Assembly: GCF_003096655.1 (NCBI RefSeq)
Contig: NZ_QEKQ01000004.1
Span: forward strand, 248,001 to 312,000
DNA: 64,000 bases
Direction: 5' to 3'
Source of the DNA: Tamilnaduibacter salinus
GTDB lineage: Bacteria > Pseudomonadota > Gammaproteobacteria > Pseudomonadales > Oleiphilaceae
Shown here piece after piece: positions 9,105 to 18,368 of this stretch (positions within the stretch are counted from its first letter, which is position 1; every line of letters starts with the position of its first letter). Below the pieces are notes generated by a model. It saw only the letters and a list, made by a program, of their open reading frames with translations. It was not told the origin of the DNA and did no database searches. The position numbers and the translations under genes are program-made.

Positions 9105-11864
9105 GTGCAAAGGAAATGCCTGTCAGTGGTTGTTGTTCTGCTGTCCCTGATTGCCAGCGCCGTGCAGGGCGCGATCAATAAGCCCAAGCTGGACCTGCGC
9201 GAGTACAGTGCCATTCAGTTGGACAGTGGCCTTGAGGTGCTGTTGGTGTCCGATCCGGAAACAACTGTCGCCGGGGCCGGGCTTACGGTATCGGTCGGCA
9301 GTGATCGTGACCCGGACGATGTGCCTGGCCTGTCTCATCTGCTTGAACACATGGTGTTCGCCGGATCAGACGCTTATCCGGAACAGGGCGGTTTTTCCAA
9401 CTATGTGAATCGCTCCGGCGGGACCTTTAATGGTTATACGGCGCCTGACATGACCAGTTTTTTCTTCCAGGTAGGGGCGGATGCCCTTGATGAAGGGCTG
9501 TCTCGATTTGCCAGTTTTCTCGCCTCGCCTTCCCTGGAACCCGAGGCGGTTGCCGGGGAGGTGGAAACCATTCAGTCCGAGTTTGAAGGCCGGCGCATGG
9601 ACCCGGCGTGGCGCGCGCTTTCTGTGTTCAAGCGGGAAATCAACCCGGACCATCCGTTCGCACGTTTCAGTCTGGGCAACGCAAAGTCCTATCAAAAGAT
9701 CGACAATGCTGTGCTGACGCGACGCCTTAAAGCTTGGCATCGGCGCTATTACGTGCCCTCGCGAATGAAGCTTGTGGTGATCGGTCCTTCACCAACGTCG
9801 GAGCTGGCGGAGAAGGTTCGTGAGCATTTTCAGGTGCTGGCATCGTCAGAAATTAAAGATGCCGTCGTGGCCGACACGAATGAGGTGCCGTTGATCGAAC
9901 CATCGCAGACACCGAAGATGTTGCGCCTCCAGAAAGAAAGCGACGTCAGTCGCCTGATGTTGAGCTTTTCGGTAATGCCGGAGCATCAGCTGAGTCGGGT
10001 CAAACCCTATACATTCATCGGTCGGCATCTGACCAGCCAGTCATCGGGTCGACTGGTACCTGCCCTACGTGAAAAAGGTTGGGTAAGCGATGTGGAGGTG
10101 ACGTCGCGAGTGCAGACGGAGCACTATGCCACGTTCGATATCGTACTGTCGTTAACTGAGAAAGGTGAAGGCGCCCGACATCAAGTGATCGGACAGGTGT
10201 TTGCGTATCTGGAGGCTTTACGGAACAGCAAGGAACTTGAGCGACTCTACCAGCAGCAGCAACGCCAGGCCCGCGAGCAGTTCAGGCACCCGCAGAAGCA
10301 GTCAGTCATGGCCGACCTTGCCCAGCTTTCAGCGATTCTGCAACGCTACCCGATGGAAAAGGTGCTCTCCGGTCCCCGCCTAATGCATGAATTTGACCGG
10401 GGGGTGGTGATCTCAGCGTTGGATGCGCTGAGGCCCAGTCGAGTCATTGTTACCCATCGAGGAGACGTTGAACATCTCCCGGAATCCGATCCGGCGTCTG
10501 GCCAGTCCTACGCTGCAGAAATGGTCAGCGAGGGCACCCGTGCTCGGTGGCGTGATGGGGGGACTCCCACGTCATTTTCCATCCAGGCGAAAGCCAACCC
10601 GTTTCTTGCCTCGTCCAGATCGGTGTATCCACTTGAGAGCAAGTCTGATAGACCCCGACTTCTGGAATCCTCAGAGGGCTTTCGACTATGGCATTTGCAG
10701 GACGCTGAGTTTCGCACGCCTCGGGGGCAGATCATGCTGGCGATTGAGTCGGATGCCGTGAATGCCAGTCAACGATCTCCCGCGCTGACTCAGCTCTACT
10801 TGCACGCACTGCATGAAGCATTGAATCCACTGAGCCGTGAAGGCACAGAAGCGGGTCTGACGCTGACCATGCAGCGGACCAACCATGGAATGACGATGGG
10901 CTTCAGCGGTTTCTCTGCCAAGCAGCCTGAATTTGTGAAACAGGTACTGAAGAACATCCGGTCGCTGGATATGACGCCGACCCTGCTCAGACGCGCCAAA
11001 GCCCGAGCGGCGCTGAAACTCAGCCAATTAAGGGATTCGCAGCCGTTCCGACAACTCATGGCCTCTCTCCAGGTCCGGCTCAATCCCGGAGTTGGCGAAC
11101 CGGGTCCGGAAAACGCCGTGATGCGCCAAGCCACTGTGGAGGACCTCTCGCGGTTTCACCGTCGGTTTTGGCGACGTCCGGCACTTGATCTGTTTGTTTA
11201 TGGGAATTACACGCCGGATCAGGCACGCTCGATGGGTCAATGGGTATCCAGTTCCCAGAAAGGTGGCTTCAAGCCATTGGCGAACCGATTGCCAGAGCCG
11301 GGGCCAGTCAGTGGGGAGAGCGAGTCGTCCGTCATGGCCTCGGGTGCGGCCGCGTTGCTCTATTTCGGGGCCGGTGATCCGTCGAAGGTTGAGGAGCCTG
11401 CTCTGTTGGTCGCCCAGATGCTGCATGGACACGTCTTCCAGGCATTCCGTCAGGGGAAAGAGAAGGGATACGTCGCATTTGCGACCTTGACAGAAGGCTA
11501 TCAGCGGCGTGGTTTGGTGACGCTTCTGCAGGCACCGGACCGTGCTTCTCAGGCAGTGGTTTCTGATCTTCAAGAGGCGAAACGCTCGTTCCTGGAACGG
11601 TTGAACACCCTGAAAAAACCAATGTTCGAGCAATACAAGAATGGTCTCAGGCAAGCGCTTGGTGCCAGGAAGCAGAGCTTGAAGCGGTATGGTTCCTACT
11701 GGTGGAGCGTTATCCGGCGTCATGGTGAGCCGTTGGACGAGGCGGCGCGGCTTGAGGCGGCTTTGGAGGACTTCTCTGTTGATGACTTTCGGGTGTATTG
11801 CCGTAAGTTACTCGGGAAAGACGCATCGCCGCTGGCCCTACTGGCGTCACAGGAACAACGATGA
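9105..11864 (+). CDS. M16 family zinc metalloprotease (pitrilysin/insulinase type)
   Basis: 919 residues from a GTG at 9105 that has AAGGAG seven bases upstream; an ATG at 9060 would add 15 residues before the signal peptide and is less likely. The N-terminus (RKCLSVVVVLLSLIASAVQG) is a Sec signal, so the enzyme is probably periplasmic. The inverted zinc motif HxxEH is at residues 78-82 (HLLEH), and the third ligand is likely the Glu in VETIQSEFEG about 76 residues later. The length and two-half layout match pitrilysin (protease III), an oligopeptidase with one active and one inactive half. It lies directly behind a truncated tolC, and the pair may once have belonged to an export locus. Confidence 0.85.
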   Translation: MQRKCLSVVVVLLSLIASAVQGAINKPKLDLREYSAIQLDSGLEVLLVSDPETTVAGAGLTVSVGSDRDPDDVPGLSHLLEHMVFAGSDAYPEQGGFSNYVNRSGGTFNGYTAPDMTSFFFQVGADALDEGLSRFASFLASPSLEPEAVAGEVETIQSEFEGRRMDPAWRALSVFKREINPDHPFARFSLGNAKSYQKIDNAVLTRRLKAWHRRYYVPSRMKLVVIGPSPTSELAEKVREHFQVLASSEIKDAVVADTNEVPLIEPSQTPKMLRLQKESDVSRLMLSFSVMPEHQLSRVKPYTFIGRHLTSQSSGRLVPALREKGWVSDVEVTSRVQTEHYATFDIVLSLTEKGEGARHQVIGQVFAYLEALRNSKELERLYQQQQRQAREQFRHPQKQSVMADLAQLSAILQRYPMEKVLSGPRLMHEFDRGVVISALDALRPSRVIVTHRGDVEHLPESDPASGQSYAAEMVSEGTRARWRDGGTPTSFSIQAKANPFLASSRSVYPLESKSDRPRLLESSEGFRLWHLQDAEFRTPRGQIMLAIESDAVNASQRSPALTQLYLHALHEALNPLSREGTEAGLTLTMQRTNHGMTMGFSGFSAKQPEFVKQVLKNIRSLDMTPTLLRRAKARAALKLSQLRDSQPFRQLMASLQVRLNPGVGEPGPENAVMRQATVEDLSRFHRRFWRRPALDLFVYGNYTPDQARSMGQWVSSSQKGGFKPLANRLPEPGPVSGESESSVMASGAAALLYFGAGDPSKVEEPALLVAQMLHGHVFQAFRQGKEKGYVAFATLTEGYQRRGLVTLLQAPDRASQAVVSDLQEAKRSFLERLNTLKKPMFEQYKNGLRQALGARKQSLKRYGSYWWSVIRRHGEPLDEAARLEAALEDFSVDDFRVYCRKLLGKDASPLALLASQEQR

Positions 11865-12000
11865 CGGTGTCAGTACCTGATGCACCTGATGCTAGCCTCC
11901 ATATTTTGTAACGAAATGTAACCAATCGTTAGGCTCTCGAAAGAAAAATCCCCGCAAAAACAAACGTGAAGCCCGTCACAAAGTGGGGCGGGCTGCCTGG

Positions 12001-12026
12001 CCCCGTATGACGGCCTGTCATCGGGG
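12001..12026. other. Stem-loop in the spacer after the M16 gene
   Basis: CCCCG-T-ATGAC at 12001-12011 pairs with GTCATCGGGG at 12017-12026 around the loop GGCCT, with a single bulged T. No T-run follows, so it is not a classic terminator. It may limit read-through from the protease gene or protect the mRNA end. The rest of 11865-12127 contains an AGCCCG/CGGGCT pair (about 11971-11997) and no convincing gene. Confidence 0.4.
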
Positions 12027-12127
12027 GCTCATTCCGCCATTTTGTTGTCTATCCTACTGGTTAGAAGAGGGAATAAGGGCGTTGAACGCGGCCCGCTGTC
12101 GTGTCTTTGTAATAAGGGAGTGGTCCC

Positions 12128-12412
12128 ATGGATAGGCCGATATTCAGTTCTGGTACGATTTTTCATCTCCAGCAACTCGGTACCCAGTACCGGCGTCGCG
12201 GTGGTCGGCGCTTCCATCTGGGAGACGAGAGGGAGCGGCTTGAGCTCTTGCGTCTGACGTCGCAGTCGGAAGACCAGGTGATCCAGAAATACTACCGGCA
12301 CTTCTGGCAACAACTTGAGCCGGAACAGGGGGACGCTCTGGTGAAGGAAAATGGCATCGCCGCGCCGGCGCCGTTGCGCGAAGACCGATCGGTTGGTGCC
12401 GGTGTTGCGTAA
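12128..12412 (+). CDS. Small hypothetical protein
   Basis: 94 residues, beginning MDRPIFSSGTIFHLQQLGTQ and ending GAGVA. It is strongly basic early on (YRRRGGRRFHLGDERERLELL), then has a helical stretch SEDQVIQKYYRHFWQQLEPE. AAGGGAG lies 11 bases before the ATG, and an intrinsic terminator lies 120 bases beyond the stop, supporting a real transcription unit. I do not recognise the family, and it might be spurious. Confidence 0.45.
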   Translation: MDRPIFSSGTIFHLQQLGTQYRRRGGRRFHLGDERERLELLRLTSQSEDQVIQKYYRHFWQQLEPEQGDALVKENGIAAPAPLREDRSVGAGVA

Positions 12413-12529
12413 ACGACATTGAGGAGTGCGTGCTGCGGTCATTCATGGCGGCAGGCGTATTGACGAATCCCGTCCTGAGAAGGAAAGGCCGACGTGCGTC
12501 CGGCCCGATCTGCAAAAGCGGGTGAGCTT

Positions 12530-12559
12530 GCCGGCTCCGGCGACGGAGCCGGCTTTTTT
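12530..12559 (+). terminator. Intrinsic terminator with GCGA tetraloop
   Basis: GCCGGCTCCG (12530-12539) pairs perfectly with CGGAGCCGGC (12544-12553) around GCGA, a GNRA tetraloop, and is followed by TTTTTT at 12554-12559. It ends the plus-strand unit holding the 94-residue gene, just before the convergent solute-binding protein gene. The stretch 12413-12529 between gene and hairpin has no recognisable coding content. Confidence 0.85.
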
Positions 12560-12576
12560 GGATGATTGGTACTGCG

Positions 12577-13347
12577 TTACCAGGTGTCAAGGCCGTAGCG
12601 GTTCATGATCCGCTCGAGTTCCCCGCTATCCCGCAGAGCGCGCGTCCCCTGACTGACCAGCTCGACAAGCTGATTGCTGCGTTCGGCGTTGGCCGGAGAG
12701 CAGGCGATGTACATCGGTACCGGGTCGCCCAGTGTGCCGGCCTGCTTGAGCTGACCGGACATGCCCATGTCCTGGAGCTGTGCCTCGAGAACTGCGGGGC
12801 TCTCGATCAATACATCCACCCGTCCACCGGCGACTTTGCGAATGTTCTGTTCCAGAGCGTTGTTGGCGTTCAGCGACTGGACCTGTTCTGGATGGGATTG
12901 GACGTAGGCATCGAATGCCTCACCGTAGGCATAGCCGCCAATAATGGCCATTGTCACGGATGACAGCGACTCGAGCCCTTCGTATTGCCAAGTGCTGTCG
13001 TTGTCGACATAAAATGCCGATTGGTCATATCCCCATGGTGTGTCCGGGAAAATAAAGTCGGGCGCATCGGCCTCATAAGCACCGACCACACAGTCGTGAT
13101 TGCCGCGTCGCACAGACTGGAGAGAGCGCTCCCAGGGCAGATTCTGATAGTCGACTTCGTAGCCATGCTGACCGAAGATGGTCTCCGCCAGCTCAATCAT
13201 GTAGCCGGGTTTGTCTGAGCGGGGGTCGCCGTTCATTGGGTACCATGAATCGGCCCGTATCGAGACCGTATCGGCGCTGGCGCTTAAAGTGAACGAAAAC
13301 AGTACCAGTACTGAAATGGCGGTGTCGCGTGGTGTGGGCCAGTTCAT
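12577..13347 (-). CDS. Periplasmic solute-binding protein, family 3
   Basis: 256 residues. The N-terminus is a Sec signal (ISVLVLFSFTLSASA, cleavage near residue 25). The mature part shows the family-3 pattern: RADSWYPMNGDPRSDKPGYM, ELAETIFGQHGYEVDYQNLPW and LQSVRRGNHDCVVGAY, a typical variant of the amino-acid-binding fold in which the second block carries the Pro-Trp-x-Arg segment. No permease or ATPase is adjacent, so this may be a stand-alone sensor-type binding protein rather than a transporter part. AGGAGGAG lies directly before the ATG. The ligand cannot be assigned. Confidence 0.8.
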   Translation of the reverse strand: MNWPTPRDTAISVLVLFSFTLSASADTVSIRADSWYPMNGDPRSDKPGYMIELAETIFGQHGYEVDYQNLPWERSLQSVRRGNHDCVVGAYEADAPDFIFPDTPWGYDQSAFYVDNDSTWQYEGLESLSSVTMAIIGGYAYGEAFDAYVQSHPEQVQSLNANNALEQNIRKVAGGRVDVLIESPAVLEAQLQDMGMSGQLKQAGTLGDPVPMYIACSPANAERSNQLVELVSQGTRALRDSGELERIMNRYGLDTW

Positions 13348-13605
13348 AAGAGCTCCTCCTCGTCAGTGACTTCTTTCACAGTAGACCGCGGAGGATGCGG
13401 ACGCCAGCGGCAGTCAGGCCGCCAGTGAGGGCGTTGCCGGACACTCGTGTCCCGTCTGGTTCATTCGCCGACCGAATGCGTGCCTCTGACGGTTCGGGCC
13501 ACGGAAACAGCAACAGCGTTCAGACGGGGGATGTCCGTCAATAGCTGTTGCCGTCCAGCCAGAGCCGTCAGCGGCTCGCCCTTCAGCGGCTAAGCACTTC
13601 CTTAA
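13348..13605. other. Spacer, no gene seen
   Basis: 258 bases of ordinary GC content upstream of the solute-binding gene, presumably holding its minus-strand promoter. A short ATTCG-CCGAC-CGAAT hairpin (13465-13479) is the only structure noted. Confidence 0.3.
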
Positions 13606-14064
13606 CTAATCGAATGGGTGGTGACGTACGGCCGTCGCGGCCCGTCGAATGGCATCGGCGTGTTCCTGTTCGAGCGCGAAGCGTTCCTTGTCCATCTTGC
13701 GCACGAAATGACGATCCGTCTGCTGACGTTCCTCGTGGGTAGGCATGTGTTCGATGCGCTCGTGGATCTCCCGGAAAATCCGGTAGGGCGTTTCGTCGAG
13801 CAGTTCGGGTTTGACGTGGTCCAGGAGGCCCTTGATGCGCAGGCAGGCCTCGGAATATTCCATCTGGTCCTGCTCCACGGCCATCGCGAGCACCCGAATG
13901 CTTTCGACCATGCTGTCGCGGCGCTCCTTCTGGAGGGCGCGGGTTTTTGCGTCGCTGCGCTGCTGCTGACGTTCGGCACGCAGCCGTTGTGTGATGAAGC
14001 GGGCGAGGAAGGCGATGGCCGCGAGCCCCGCCAGAATCAGTCCCCATTGCAACCAACCGGGCAT
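13606..14064 (-). CDS. DUF2489-like membrane-anchored protein
   Basis: 152 residues. One N-terminal transmembrane helix (WLQWGLILAGLAAIAFLARF), then a basic coiled-coil stretch (RLRAERQQQRSDAKTRALQKE) and a cytoplasmic domain with MVESIRVLAMAVEQDQMEYS and EACLRIKGLLDHVKPELLDE, the pattern I associate with DUF2489. Function is unknown. It is followed 42 bases later on the same strand-side by the end of the molybdopterin oxidoreductase gene, which is upstream of it in transcription, so the two may be co-transcribed. Confidence 0.65.
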   Translation of the reverse strand: MPGWLQWGLILAGLAAIAFLARFITQRLRAERQQQRSDAKTRALQKERRDSMVESIRVLAMAVEQDQMEYSEACLRIKGLLDHVKPELLDETPYRIFREIHERIEHMPTHEERQQTDRHFVRKMDKERFALEQEHADAIRRAATAVRHHPFD

Positions 14065-14106
14065 CCGTCGCTCCTGTCGTTTGAGTGTATTGGGTCCAGC
14101 AACGCC

Positions 14107-16407
14107 TCAGGCAACCGTTTTCCGGCCGGCATCCTGGCGACGTGCCTTACGGACAAATACGGTCTGACCGTTGAGAACGGATGTGCCGCTGACCGGATCG
14201 ACCTGATCGTCCCGGACCACATCGTTGATGCTCGCGCCCGGGTGAGCTTCCGCGACGCGTTGGGCCGTCCCTTCGCGATGGTGGCCCCAGCCATGCGGTA
14301 TCGAAACCACGCCGGGCATGATGTCGTCAGTGACCTCAACGGCCACAACAATCTGACCGGCCTCGCTTTGCACCTGCGCCAGTGACCCATCGTCCACGCC
14401 ACACAGGGAGGCGTCCCGTGGGTGGATCATGAGGGTACAGCGCTCCTTGCCCTTCACCAAACGCTGGCTGTTATGCATCCAGGAGTTGTTGCTGCGCACA
14501 TGGCGGCGCCCGATCAGTAACAGATCCTGGGTGGGCGTCTGGGTCAGTCGCTCGTACAGTCGTTCGAGATCGCTCAGATACCGTCGCGGGGCCAGGTGGA
14601 TGCGCCCATCCCGGGTGTAGAGACGGTCCGGCAAGGCGGGCTGTAGCGGCCCCAGATCCACACCATGGGGCGAGGCCTTCAGTGTTCTGAGTGACAGCCC
14701 TTTGGGCCGCTCCCGCCAGCGCCGGTCGAGTGGGCTCAGGCGGGACAGACCCTGCAGCGGGTGTTTCTCCGGGAGGATGGCCTGAATCCGGTCCAGAGCG
14801 GTCTGGAACAGAGGTGTCAGCCGACCCGGAGTGGGTCCGTAGGGCCCGGTTCGCAGGGCGACGTCCAGCAGTGTGTCCGGGCCGGCTTTGCGAAAGGCTC
14901 GCCAGCCCAGTTCCTGCCGCAGGGGCAGAGCGCCGCCGCGCTTGTGCTGCTCCAGCCGGTGGGCGAGATCCAGCAGAATCTGCCAGTCGTGCCGCCCATC
15001 CGCGTCGGGCTCGAACAGCGGCTCACTGTACTTGGCGACGTTTCGGACCGCCAGCATGTTGAAGATGACATCGTAGTGGCTGCGCTCCAGAGCATGAGTG
15101 GGCGGCAGGATCACGTCCGCATGGCGGGTCGTTTCGTTGAGGTAATAGTCGACGGAGACCATGAAATCGAGCCCGGAAAACGCATCATCCAGACGTTGGC
15201 CACCAGGGCTCGACAGCACCGGATTACCGGCAATCGTCACGAAGGCCCGGATCTGTCCGTCGCCCGGCGTCAGCATCTCGTCCGCCATGGTGCTGGCGGG
15301 GTACTCGCCGGCGAATTCCGGCAGTCCCCTCACACGACTGTGGCGCCGGCCGATATGACCGTGTTGCCCGGATAGGGCACCGAGTGCCACCAGATCGATT
15401 GCCGGATGCGTGAACATCAGCCCGCCTGGTGTGTCGAGCTTACCGGTCAGTATGTTGATCGCGTAGATCAGCCAGGTCGCCACACCGCCATGACTCTGGG
15501 TACTGGTGCCGATGCGGCCATAGAGGAAACCGCGATGGGTTCCCGCGAGTCGGCGCGCCAGTGAACGGATCGTGTCGGCCTCAACGCCGGTCGGTTCGGC
15601 GACCCTTTCTGGTGCATAGGGCAGGGCGGCAAGCCGCAGCAGATCGGCGTCTTTGACGTAGGGAGCGGCCGCTCCCGGGTCCACGAGTTGCTCATCGAAC
15701 AGCGTGTGGATCATCCCCATCAGCAGCAACGCGTCGGTGCCGGGCCGGACAAAGTGGAACTCACTGCCTTGGCGTGCGGTCTCGGTGCGGCGCGGATCCA
15801 GAACAACCAGCTCGCCGCCCCGATCCTTCAGTGCCTTCAGGCGCCCGCGGAAGTCCGGAACGGACATCAGACTGCCGTTGGATGCCATCGGGTTCGCCCC
15901 GATGCAGATGAACAGGTCGGCGCGGTCGATGTCCGGCACCGGGAACAGGGCCTGGTGGCCGAACATCTCCAGATTGGCCAGCATGTGGGGCAGCTGGTCA
16001 TTGGATGTGGCCGAAAAGCGGTTCTGGGTGCCCAGTGCCCGCAGGAAGGACTGGCCGGCAATAAGGGCCCCGTGGTTATGGACATTGGGGTTGCCCTGAT
16101 AGACGCCGACGGCATTGCGTCCGTGATTGTGCCGGACCTGCGCGAGGCGTTCGGCCACCAGGTCCAGTGCCGCGTCCCACTCCATTTCCTGCCAGCCATC
16201 GGCGGTGCGCCGCAGCGGCCTTCTCAGCCGGTCCGGGTCGCTGTACTGGTCCTGAAGGGCGACGGCTTTCGGGCAGATATGGCCATGGCTGAACGGGTCG
16301 TCGGGATCGCCTTTGACCGATTGAATGGCGCCGTCCTCCACCTCGATGGCGACGCCACACATGGCTTCACACAGGTGGCAGGTTCGCAAGTGAGTGCCGG
16401 TATTCAT
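14107..16407 (-). CDS. Molybdopterin-dependent oxidoreductase (DMSO reductase superfamily)
   Basis: 766 residues. The N-terminus has a [4Fe-4S] site with spacing C-x2-C-x3-C and a fourth Cys about 30 residues on (CHLCEAMCGV ... GHICPK). The molybdopterin guanine dinucleotide fold follows (LFICIGANPMASNG, VVLDPRRTETA), with a C-terminal dinucleotide-binding beta-barrel containing HNSQRLVKGKERCTLMIHP. There is no twin-arginine signal, so it is cytoplasmic. No selenocysteine or obvious Cys is seen where formate dehydrogenases carry their metal ligand (SATSNDQLPHM region), so I do not call it formate dehydrogenase. No electron-transfer subunit is adjacent. Substrate unknown. Confidence 0.85.
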   Translation of the reverse strand: MNTGTHLRTCHLCEAMCGVAIEVEDGAIQSVKGDPDDPFSHGHICPKAVALQDQYSDPDRLRRPLRRTADGWQEMEWDAALDLVAERLAQVRHNHGRNAVGVYQGNPNVHNHGALIAGQSFLRALGTQNRFSATSNDQLPHMLANLEMFGHQALFPVPDIDRADLFICIGANPMASNGSLMSVPDFRGRLKALKDRGGELVVLDPRRTETARQGSEFHFVRPGTDALLLMGMIHTLFDEQLVDPGAAAPYVKDADLLRLAALPYAPERVAEPTGVEADTIRSLARRLAGTHRGFLYGRIGTSTQSHGGVATWLIYAINILTGKLDTPGGLMFTHPAIDLVALGALSGQHGHIGRRHSRVRGLPEFAGEYPASTMADEMLTPGDGQIRAFVTIAGNPVLSSPGGQRLDDAFSGLDFMVSVDYYLNETTRHADVILPPTHALERSHYDVIFNMLAVRNVAKYSEPLFEPDADGRHDWQILLDLAHRLEQHKRGGALPLRQELGWRAFRKAGPDTLLDVALRTGPYGPTPGRLTPLFQTALDRIQAILPEKHPLQGLSRLSPLDRRWRERPKGLSLRTLKASPHGVDLGPLQPALPDRLYTRDGRIHLAPRRYLSDLERLYERLTQTPTQDLLLIGRRHVRSNNSWMHNSQRLVKGKERCTLMIHPRDASLCGVDDGSLAQVQSEAGQIVVAVEVTDDIMPGVVSIPHGWGHHREGTAQRVAEAHPGASINDVVRDDQVDPVSGTSVLNGQTVFVRKARRQDAGRKTVA

Positions 16408-16476
16408 GAATCCGCTCTCTCGACTGTTGTTGTTTCTGACCCAAGACTACGCGCTTACGACCCGCTCGAACAGGAC

Positions 16477-18366
16477 TCACGAGCCCGCCGCTGACAGCAG
16501 GCCCCGGGGGGGAACCTGATCGAGCAGCGTCTCCGGTGGCAGGGGGCGGCTGAAGAGGAAACCCTGAACCAGCTGGGCTCCCATGCCGGCCAGGCAGGCC
16601 AGTTCGGTCTCGGTCTCAACACCCTCGACAACAGCCGTCAGATCCAGCTGTTCGCAGAGAGAAAGAATCATGTTGAGGATGGCGCGCTTCTCGTCGTCCG
16701 TATCCACACTGGAGACCAGCGACCGGTCGATCTTGACCTGTTGCAGGGGCAGGCTTCGTATCAGACCAAGAGACGAGTAGCCCGCGCCGAAATCGTCCAG
16801 CGAGATGGCAAAGCCCGCGGTGGCGAATCGTTCCATGATTTCAATGGCCGTATTGGCATCGCCCATGACGGCGGTTTCCGTCAGTTCAATGTTCAGCCTT
16901 TCCGGTGACACACCGCTGTGACGGAGTCGTTCGAGAATCTCCTCACCCATGTGTGGGTCCTGGAGCTGTACGGGAGACAAATTGAAGCTGATATAAAACG
17001 CGTTTCCGTAGCGCTCAGTCATCCGGGAGTCCGACAGGAGTGGTAGAATCTGGTCGAGCAGTTGCAACGACAGCGGATGGATCAGCCCGGTTTCTTCCGC
17101 GACGGGAATGAACTCACCCGGGGAGACGAGGCCTGTTTCCGGGTGCCGGATGCGGCAAAGCGCTTCAAAGCCGGTAATAGTGCCTCTTACTGTGTCCACC
17201 AGCGGTTGAAGGAACGGCTCCACCCAGAGCTGGGCGAGGGCATCGCGCAGCAACTGTTCGCTCTCGAGTCGGCGGGCATGCTCGTTGTGCATGCTGCGCT
17301 GGAAGAAGGTGATGTGGCCCGTGGCCCTCTGGCGCATGTGGCGCAGCAGCGTGTGGGCGCCCTGAAGCATGGCATCCGCATCCCGGCCCACGGTTTCGTG
17401 GCTCTGGACAATGCCGATTGAGGCGGTCAGCCAGACGCTGCGACGACTCAGTGTGACGGGCTCGTCAAATGCCTGAAGGACGGTGCAGGCCCGCTGTTCC
17501 AGCTCTTGGGCGTCTGTCTGGTGGACCAGCATCGCGGGCGTTCCGTCCACCAGCCGGGCGACGAGATCACTGGGGACCATGCACGTTTCAAGGCGTCTTC
17601 GGATGGCCGCGCCGAGTTCTCCCTCCTCCTGGCTTCTCAGGTTTTCCCGAACCAGGGGCAGGTTCGACAGCCGGATGACGATGAGCGAGGGCGCTGGCCC
17701 GTCTGGTGGAGCAAGCCGGTGTTGAAGAACGAGCCGAAGATAGTCCTTGTTCGCCAGTCCGGAGGCGCTGTGTACGAATTTCTGCTCGGTGATGTCGCTT
17801 TGGGTACCCGCCATCAGACGGGGCTCTCCCGATGCCGGATCATGATCGCAGATGCCGCGCGCGACCATCCAGCGGAAGCCTCCCCGGCCGTTTTCGAGTC
17901 GGTACTGGGCAGAAAAGCGTTCCGACACACCGCTGGTGTGTTGCAGAACGGCGGTGCGAAAGGGGCCTCGGTCTTCCGGATGCATGCGTGCCAGCCAGGC
18001 GTCGGCATCGAAGGTGCCCGGCCAGTGTTCGCAACCGGACATCGTGCGCCAACGCTCGGACACCGTCAGTTCGTTACTCGCCAGGTCCCACTCCCAGACG
18101 CCGTCGTTGGCCCCCTTGATGATTCGATCGAGTTGTCGGGTGCGGTCTTCGACGCGCTGTTGCAGGTCATGCCGGACCCCTTCCAGTTCCGTCAGGTTGC
18201 GGCGGACCGACTCCAGCACGAAGTTGGAGAGGACCGACAGCTTCTGGATGTCCAGATCATCACTGCTGGCGTTGACGTGGAAGTCGTAGTTGCCGTCGAC
18301 CGCCTGGCACAGCTGGTCGGCGATCCGGTTGATGCTGGCCCTGAGCGCCTTCTCGGAATCGGCCAT
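16477..18366 (-). CDS. PAS / degenerate GGDEF / EAL c-di-GMP phosphodiesterase
   Basis: 629 residues. Order: an N-terminal helical segment; a PAS domain (about 75-195; IIKGANDGVWEWDLASNELT, RMHPEDRGPF); a GGDEF-like domain (about 205-355) whose signature is degenerate (LVDGT where GGDEF is expected), so it should not make c-di-GMP; and an EAL domain (about 365-610). All EAL catalytic landmarks are visible: GFEALCRI, FNLSPVQL, ELTETA, DDFGAGYSSL, VKIDRSLV, VVEGVET and QGFLFSRP. It should therefore hydrolyse c-di-GMP. Only two bases separate its start from the stop of the H-NOX gene upstream, the classic H-NOX plus H-NOX-associated cyclic-di-GMP enzyme arrangement. Confidence 0.9.
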   Translation of the reverse strand: MADSEKALRASINRIADQLCQAVDGNYDFHVNASSDDLDIQKLSVLSNFVLESVRRNLTELEGVRHDLQQRVEDRTRQLDRIIKGANDGVWEWDLASNELTVSERWRTMSGCEHWPGTFDADAWLARMHPEDRGPFRTAVLQHTSGVSERFSAQYRLENGRGGFRWMVARGICDHDPASGEPRLMAGTQSDITEQKFVHSASGLANKDYLRLVLQHRLAPPDGPAPSLIVIRLSNLPLVRENLRSQEEGELGAAIRRRLETCMVPSDLVARLVDGTPAMLVHQTDAQELEQRACTVLQAFDEPVTLSRRSVWLTASIGIVQSHETVGRDADAMLQGAHTLLRHMRQRATGHITFFQRSMHNEHARRLESEQLLRDALAQLWVEPFLQPLVDTVRGTITGFEALCRIRHPETGLVSPGEFIPVAEETGLIHPLSLQLLDQILPLLSDSRMTERYGNAFYISFNLSPVQLQDPHMGEEILERLRHSGVSPERLNIELTETAVMGDANTAIEIMERFATAGFAISLDDFGAGYSSLGLIRSLPLQQVKIDRSLVSSVDTDDEKRAILNMILSLCEQLDLTAVVEGVETETELACLAGMGAQLVQGFLFSRPLPPETLLDQVPPRGLLSAAGS

Positions 18367-18368
18367 GA

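Noticed and set aside
12426-12608. 60-codon frame over the terminator at 12530-12559
   Set aside because: It would be translated through a strong intrinsic terminator and into the convergent gene.
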